In this document: piece after piece, positions 60,834 to 64,000 of the stretch
How positions within the stretch are numbered: position 1 is the first letter of the stretch
Layout of the letters: the number at the start of each line of letters is the position of its first letter
From: Gemmatimonas sp.
GTDB lineage: Bacteria; Gemmatimonadota; Gemmatimonadetes; Gemmatimonadales; Gemmatimonadaceae
DNA: 64,000 bases
Reading direction: 5' to 3'
NCBI GenBank assembly: GCA_011390885.1
Contig: JAABRO010000054.1
Coordinates: 111,601-175,600, forward strand
Notes under the pieces: generated by a model
What the model saw: only the letters and a program-made list of their open reading frames with translations
The model's database searches: none
Told to the model about the DNA's origin: nothing
Made by a program: the position numbers and the translations under genes

Positions 60834-63352
60834 GCCACGTCGGCCACGATCTCCGCCTCATCGGGGGCGGCCACGTCCCACTCGTTGGCACAGCTGAGGC
60901 ACTTGCGGAAGTGCCCGCGCGAGGCCTTGAACTTGGCTTCGGCACCTTCGTAGCCGCACTCGGGACACTTCTCCTTCACGGGCTTGTCCCACACCACGAA
61001 GTCGCACGACGGATAGTTCTCGCACCCGTAGAACGCCTTGCCGCGCTTCTTGGAGCGGCGCTCGGCGATCTCGCCACCGTCCTTGGGGCAGCGCACGCCC
61101 GTGGGCATGGAGCGCGTACCGCGGCACTTGGGGAACTTGGAGCAGCCGAGGAAATCGCCCGACCGGCCGTGACGCACGACCATGGGCTCGCCGCACTCGT
61201 GACACTTGTAGTCGGTGAGTTGCGCCGGCTTCTTCTCGCCCTTGATGGGGCGGGTGTACTTGCAGACCTTCGGGTGATTCTCACAGGCCACGAACGGCCC
61301 GAAGAAGCCGCCCTTGGGCACGAGCTTGCCACCGCACTCGGGGCACTTCTCGGTGGCGAGCGCCGAGAGGTCGTGCGCCTCGGCGATCAGCACATCGAGG
61401 TCGTCGTCGTTGAGCGTGCGGTGGAACGGCTCCCAGAACTCCTCGAGCGCCGTGCCCCAATCGAGCGCGCCGTCGGCGATGCGATCGAGCTCGCCTTCCA
61501 TCTGCGCGGTGAAGCCCACGTTGAAGATCGCGGGGAATTTCTTCACCATGACCTTTTCCACGGTCTCGCCGAGCGGCGTGGGGAAGAAGCGGCGCTGCTC
61601 GAGCGACACGTAGCGCCGCTCCGCGAGCACGGAGATGATCGACGCGTAGGTGGACGGGCGTCCGATGCCGAGCTTCTCGAGCTCCTTGACGAGCGAGGCT
61701 TCGGAGAAGCGCGGTGGCGGCTCGGTGAAGTGCTGCTTGCTGTGAATGTCCTTGACCGGCACGCGCTCGTCCACGTCGAGCGGCGGGAGCGCCTGCTCGT
61801 CCTCGAGGGCCTTGGAGTCGCCCTCTTCGCGCGCCTCGCGGTAGAGCTTGAGGAAGCCGTCGAACTTCATCACGGAGCCAGTCGCGCGGAACAGGTACTG
61901 GTGTCCGCCCGCGGCGACGTCGAAGTCGACAGTGGTGGTGTCGAAGACGGCCGGGGCCATCTGCGAGGCCATGAAGCGCTTCCAGATCAGCTCGTAGAGC
62001 TTGTACTGGTCGGCGGTGAGGAACTTGGCGACGCGCTCCGGACGACGGGACGGGTCGGTGGGACGCACGCCTTCGTGCGCATCCTGGGCGTTGGCCTTGG
62101 CGCTCGGGTAGAGCTGCGGCGTCGTGGCCAGGTAGCCCTCGCCGAACTCGCCGCGCAGCCAGTCGCGCGCGGCGATGGCCGCCGCCTCGGAGACGCGCGA
62201 GGAGTCGGTTCGCATGTACGTGATGAGACCGACGGTGCCGTCGTCACCGCCGATGTCGATGCCTTCGTACAGGTCCTGCGCCAGGCGCATGGTGCGCTTG
62301 GAGCCGAAGCCGAGCTTCTTGGCGGCTTCCTGCTGCAGCGTGGAGGTGGTGAACGGCGCGGCGGCGTTCTTGCGCCCCTCGCGACGCTTGACCTCGGTGA
62401 CGGTGAACTCCTTGCGACCGGCGAGGTCGGCGAGGATGCGGTCGGCGTCGGCCCTGGTGGCGATCTCCGGCTTGTCGCCGTCCACATGGTACTTCTTCTT
62501 GAAGCCCTTGCCGTCGATCTGGTGCAGGCGCGCCACGAAGGGCTGCGCGCCCTTCTGCAGGTCGGCGGCAATGGACCAGTACTCCACCGGGGTGAAGGCA
62601 CGGATGTCGCGCTCGCGCTCCACGATCAGGCGGAGCGCCACCGTCTGCACGCGTCCGGCCGAGAGCCCCTTCTTGACGGTCTTCCAGAGCACGGGACTCG
62701 CCTTGTAGCCCACGAGCCGGTCGAGCACGCGCCGCGCCTGCTGGGCATCCACGCGATGATTGTCGATCTCGCGCGGCTGCTCCATGGAGCGCTGGATGGC
62801 GTCCTTGGTGATCTCGTGAAAGAGCACGCGCCGGATCGGGGCGTCCACACGAAGCCGGGCCGGCCCCGACGTGAAGAAGTTGGCCACGTGCCAGCCGATG
62901 GCCTCCCCCTCGCGATCAGGGTCGGTTGCGATGAAGACTTCGCGCGCGACCTTGGCGTGCTTCTTGAGATCGGCGAGGATGTCCTCCTTGCCTTCGATCG
63001 TGACGTACTCCGGAGCGAAGCCATGCTCGATGTCGATGCCGAGCTTCTTGGCCGGCAAGTCGCGCACGTGGCCGACGGTGGCTTTCACGGTGAAGCCGCC
63101 ACCGAGGTACTTGCCGATGGTCTTGGCCTTGGCCGGGGACTCGACGATGACGAGCGCCTTGCCGGCGGCCGGCGGGGTGCCGTCGTCGACGAAGGTGCGC
63201 CGCGAGGCGGACGCCGACTTCGCCGGCGTCTTGGCCGCCGCCGTCTTGCGGGCGGGTGCCTTCTTCGCCGCCGCCTTCTTCGCCGGCGCCTTCTTCGCGG
63301 CGGTCTTCACCGCCTTCTTGGCCGTTTTCTTCGCGACTTTCTTGATCGCCAT
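60830..63352 (-). CDS. topA: DNA topoisomerase I with N-terminal histone H1-like Lys/Ala tail
   Basis: 840 residues. The first ~45 residues are a basic tail of KKA/PAKK repeats (AKKAPAKKAAAKKAPARKTA). The Toprim domain follows with ALVIVESPAKAKTIGKYLGG and FIATDPDREGEAIGWHVA. The catalytic Tyr is in GLITYMRTDSSRVSEAAAI near 376. Further: FTTSTLQQEAAKKLGFGSKR, AHEGVRPTD and GIGRPSTYASIISVL. Four C-terminal Cys clusters start near 669 (CPECGGK...FVACENHPKVC; CHECGEP...GCSKFPKC; CPKDGGE...GCENYPSC; CPECGYE...CLSC). It relaxes negative supercoils. Such H1-like tails usually sit at the C-terminus of actinobacterial TopA, so the N-terminal position is notable. Confidence 0.96.
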   Translation of the reverse strand: MAIKKVAKKTAKKAVKTAAKKAPAKKAAAKKAPARKTAAAKTPAKSASASRRTFVDDGTPPAAGKALVIVESPAKAKTIGKYLGGGFTVKATVGHVRDLPAKKLGIDIEHGFAPEYVTIEGKEDILADLKKHAKVAREVFIATDPDREGEAIGWHVANFFTSGPARLRVDAPIRRVLFHEITKDAIQRSMEQPREIDNHRVDAQQARRVLDRLVGYKASPVLWKTVKKGLSAGRVQTVALRLIVERERDIRAFTPVEYWSIAADLQKGAQPFVARLHQIDGKGFKKKYHVDGDKPEIATRADADRILADLAGRKEFTVTEVKRREGRKNAAAPFTTSTLQQEAAKKLGFGSKRTMRLAQDLYEGIDIGGDDGTVGLITYMRTDSSRVSEAAAIAARDWLRGEFGEGYLATTPQLYPSAKANAQDAHEGVRPTDPSRRPERVAKFLTADQYKLYELIWKRFMASQMAPAVFDTTTVDFDVAAGGHQYLFRATGSVMKFDGFLKLYREAREEGDSKALEDEQALPPLDVDERVPVKDIHSKQHFTEPPPRFSEASLVKELEKLGIGRPSTYASIISVLAERRYVSLEQRRFFPTPLGETVEKVMVKKFPAIFNVGFTAQMEGELDRIADGALDWGTALEEFWEPFHRTLNDDDLDVLIAEAHDLSALATEKCPECGGKLVPKGGFFGPFVACENHPKVCKYTRPIKGEKKPAQLTDYKCHECGEPMVVRHGRSGDFLGCSKFPKCRGTRSMPTGVRCPKDGGEIAERRSKKRGKAFYGCENYPSCDFVVWDKPVKEKCPECGYEGAEAKFKASRGHFRKCLSCANEWDVAAPDEAEIVADVA

Positions 63353-63358
63353 GTGACG

Positions 63359-63790
63359 TCAGTGCAGCAGGGAGCGGTCGGCGGACAGCGCGGCGGCATC
63401 CAGCCCCGCCTCGTCAGCAAGTGCCCGAATCTCGGGCAGCCCGATCCGACCGTCTATATGAAAGAGCGCCCGTTCGACGAGCTGCTCGAAATCGAACCAT
63501 GACACAACGCGGGACTCGTACAGCGTGACCAGATACCCCCATGCCTCCGCCGTGAAGCGCCCCCGCTCGTGGGGGCCCTGCACGCGCAGCGACGCGGTCC
63601 CGACGGGCCGAGCCGGCCGAGGCCCGCTCGCCACATCTTCAGTGTCGGCGAAGTAGAGCGAAAGTACCTCACCGATTTCCTGCCGGTCCAATCCTTCCGA
63701 TGCGAGGAACCGCTCCAGCTCGACGATGTCGGCGTCCGGCGTAAACTGCTCGCGCAACGTGGCGAGCATCTGGGTCCAGCGTTCGATCAT
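63359..63790 (-). CDS. smg: Smg/DUF494-family protein
   Basis: 143 residues. The C-terminal half RFTAEAWGYLVTLYESRVVS and WFDFEQLVERALFHIDGRIG matches the Smg/DUF494 pattern (a conserved E-x-x-G-x-L-x-x-L region followed by an E/D-x-V-I-x-R-A-L helix). Genes of this family sit between dprA and topA in many bacteria, and here it is 6 nt upstream of topA. Function unknown. The ATG overlaps the aroK stop by 4 nt. Confidence 0.75.
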   Translation of the reverse strand: MIERWTQMLATLREQFTPDADIVELERFLASEGLDRQEIGEVLSLYFADTEDVASGPRPARPVGTASLRVQGPHERGRFTAEAWGYLVTLYESRVVSWFDFEQLVERALFHIDGRIGLPEIRALADEAGLDAAALSADRSLLH

Positions 63791-64000
63791 CGACGAGTCC
63801 GGGGTTGCGCCTCGGCCTGGGCGAACGCGCAGGCCTGATCGACAACCTGTTGAAATCCAAGTACTTCAGTGTCCAGGGTGAGGTCCGCGGCCGCGTACAG
63901 CGGCGACCGTTCCTGCAGCAGACGATCGAGCACGCTCTCGGGATCGGCGCCCGCGAGCAGGGGGCGAATACTCGCATCCTGTCGCAGCCGCGCCAAGGCC
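63787..64000 (-). CDS. aroK: Shikimate kinase, C-terminal part (runs off the right edge)
   Basis: About 71 C-terminal codons are present; the start lies beyond the window. ARLRQDASIRPLLAGADPES followed by VLDRLLQERSPLYAAADLTL is the lid and C-terminal helix of shikimate kinase, with the substrate-binding Arg in the RPLL segment and the R-x-P-L-Y motif. The P-loop is not in the window. It phosphorylates shikimate in aromatic amino acid synthesis. It overlaps the smg start (ATGA). Confidence 0.82.
   Translation of the reverse strand, partial: ALARLRQDASIRPLLAGADPESVLDRLLQERSPLYAAADLTLDTEVLGFQQVVDQACAFAQAEAQPRTRR

Noticed and set aside
60911..63502. 863-residue plus-strand open frame
   Set aside because: Antisense shadow of topA.

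Overview
The window is GC-rich (roughly 65-70% in most lines read) and densely coding. Most genes are on the minus strand in short operons whose genes often overlap by 4 nt (GTGA or ATGA). A SusC/SusD pair, a VPS10/BNR-type sortilin-like protein, outer-membrane lipoproteins, MoxR, TrmFO, HslUV, and F0 subunits a and b with signal peptides together suggest an aerobic, Gram-negative, menaquinone-type heterotroph. Gemmatimonadota (Gemmatimonas/Gemmatirosa-like) fits best. This assignment is inferred from gene content and composition, not from an rRNA gene; no rRNA, tRNA, CRISPR array or insertion sequence was recognised.

Layout. 0-5 kb: end of a methyltransferase, an ArgA-like acetyltransferase, and the etfB-etfA-etfD operon (electron-transfer flavoprotein plus membrane Fe-S quinone reductase). 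5-11 kb: susC-susD and a glutaryl-CoA dehydrogenase-like enzyme. 11-20 kb: an Ig-repeat lipoprotein, a SprT-like protease, a quinone-detoxification pair (mhqO-mhqD), a metallophosphoesterase, NAD-isocitrate dehydrogenase and an unknown membrane-anchored protein. 20-26 kb: S9 peptidase, hybrid sensor kinase, M20 peptidase. 26-33 kb: a five-gene sugar operon (NDP-sugar pyrophosphorylase, GH109-type glycosidase, sodium symporter, nucleotidyltransferase, GHMP kinase), preceded by a cupin. 33-39 kb: M1-type peptidase and a truncated ATP-synthase operon (atpZ, membrane protein, atpB, atpE, atpF, atpH; no alpha, gamma, beta or epsilon). 39-46 kb: BsuPI-type lipoprotein, MoxR ATPase, a giant SARP/BTAD-AAA regulator, and a membrane HD-GYP protein preceded by a 23-codon ORF with a very strong ribosome-binding site. 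46-50 kb: unknown protein, sigma-54 activator with a degenerate receiver, gcvT. 50-58 kb: Hsp20, peroxiredoxin, argF, VPS10-like protein, hslV-hslU, tandem universal stress protein. 58-64 kb: xerC/D, trmFO, topA, smg and aroK (running off the right edge), a housekeeping run with overlapping genes.

How it fits together. Acyl-CoA dehydrogenase electrons go to EtfAB, then EtfD and the quinone pool, and the resulting proton gradient drives ATP synthase. The etf and atp promoters each carry a near-perfect Rex-type (NADH/NAD+ sensor) palindrome, which suggests one redox signal controls both ends of the chain. A second strong regulatory signal is an 18-bp MhqR-like operator over the -10 of the mhqO-mhqD operon. 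The sugar operon reads as cleavage, uptake, phosphorylation and nucleotide activation of a hexosamine, most likely GalNAc.

The main oddity is a block of about 3.7 kb (about 41.93-45.65 kb). Its base composition falls from about 70% to about 55% GC, the left edge lies inside the SARP/AAA regulator gene, and the block includes the HD-GYP gene and the tiny ORF. Strong hairpins follow many genes, and several place the upstream gene's stop codon in or beside the loop.
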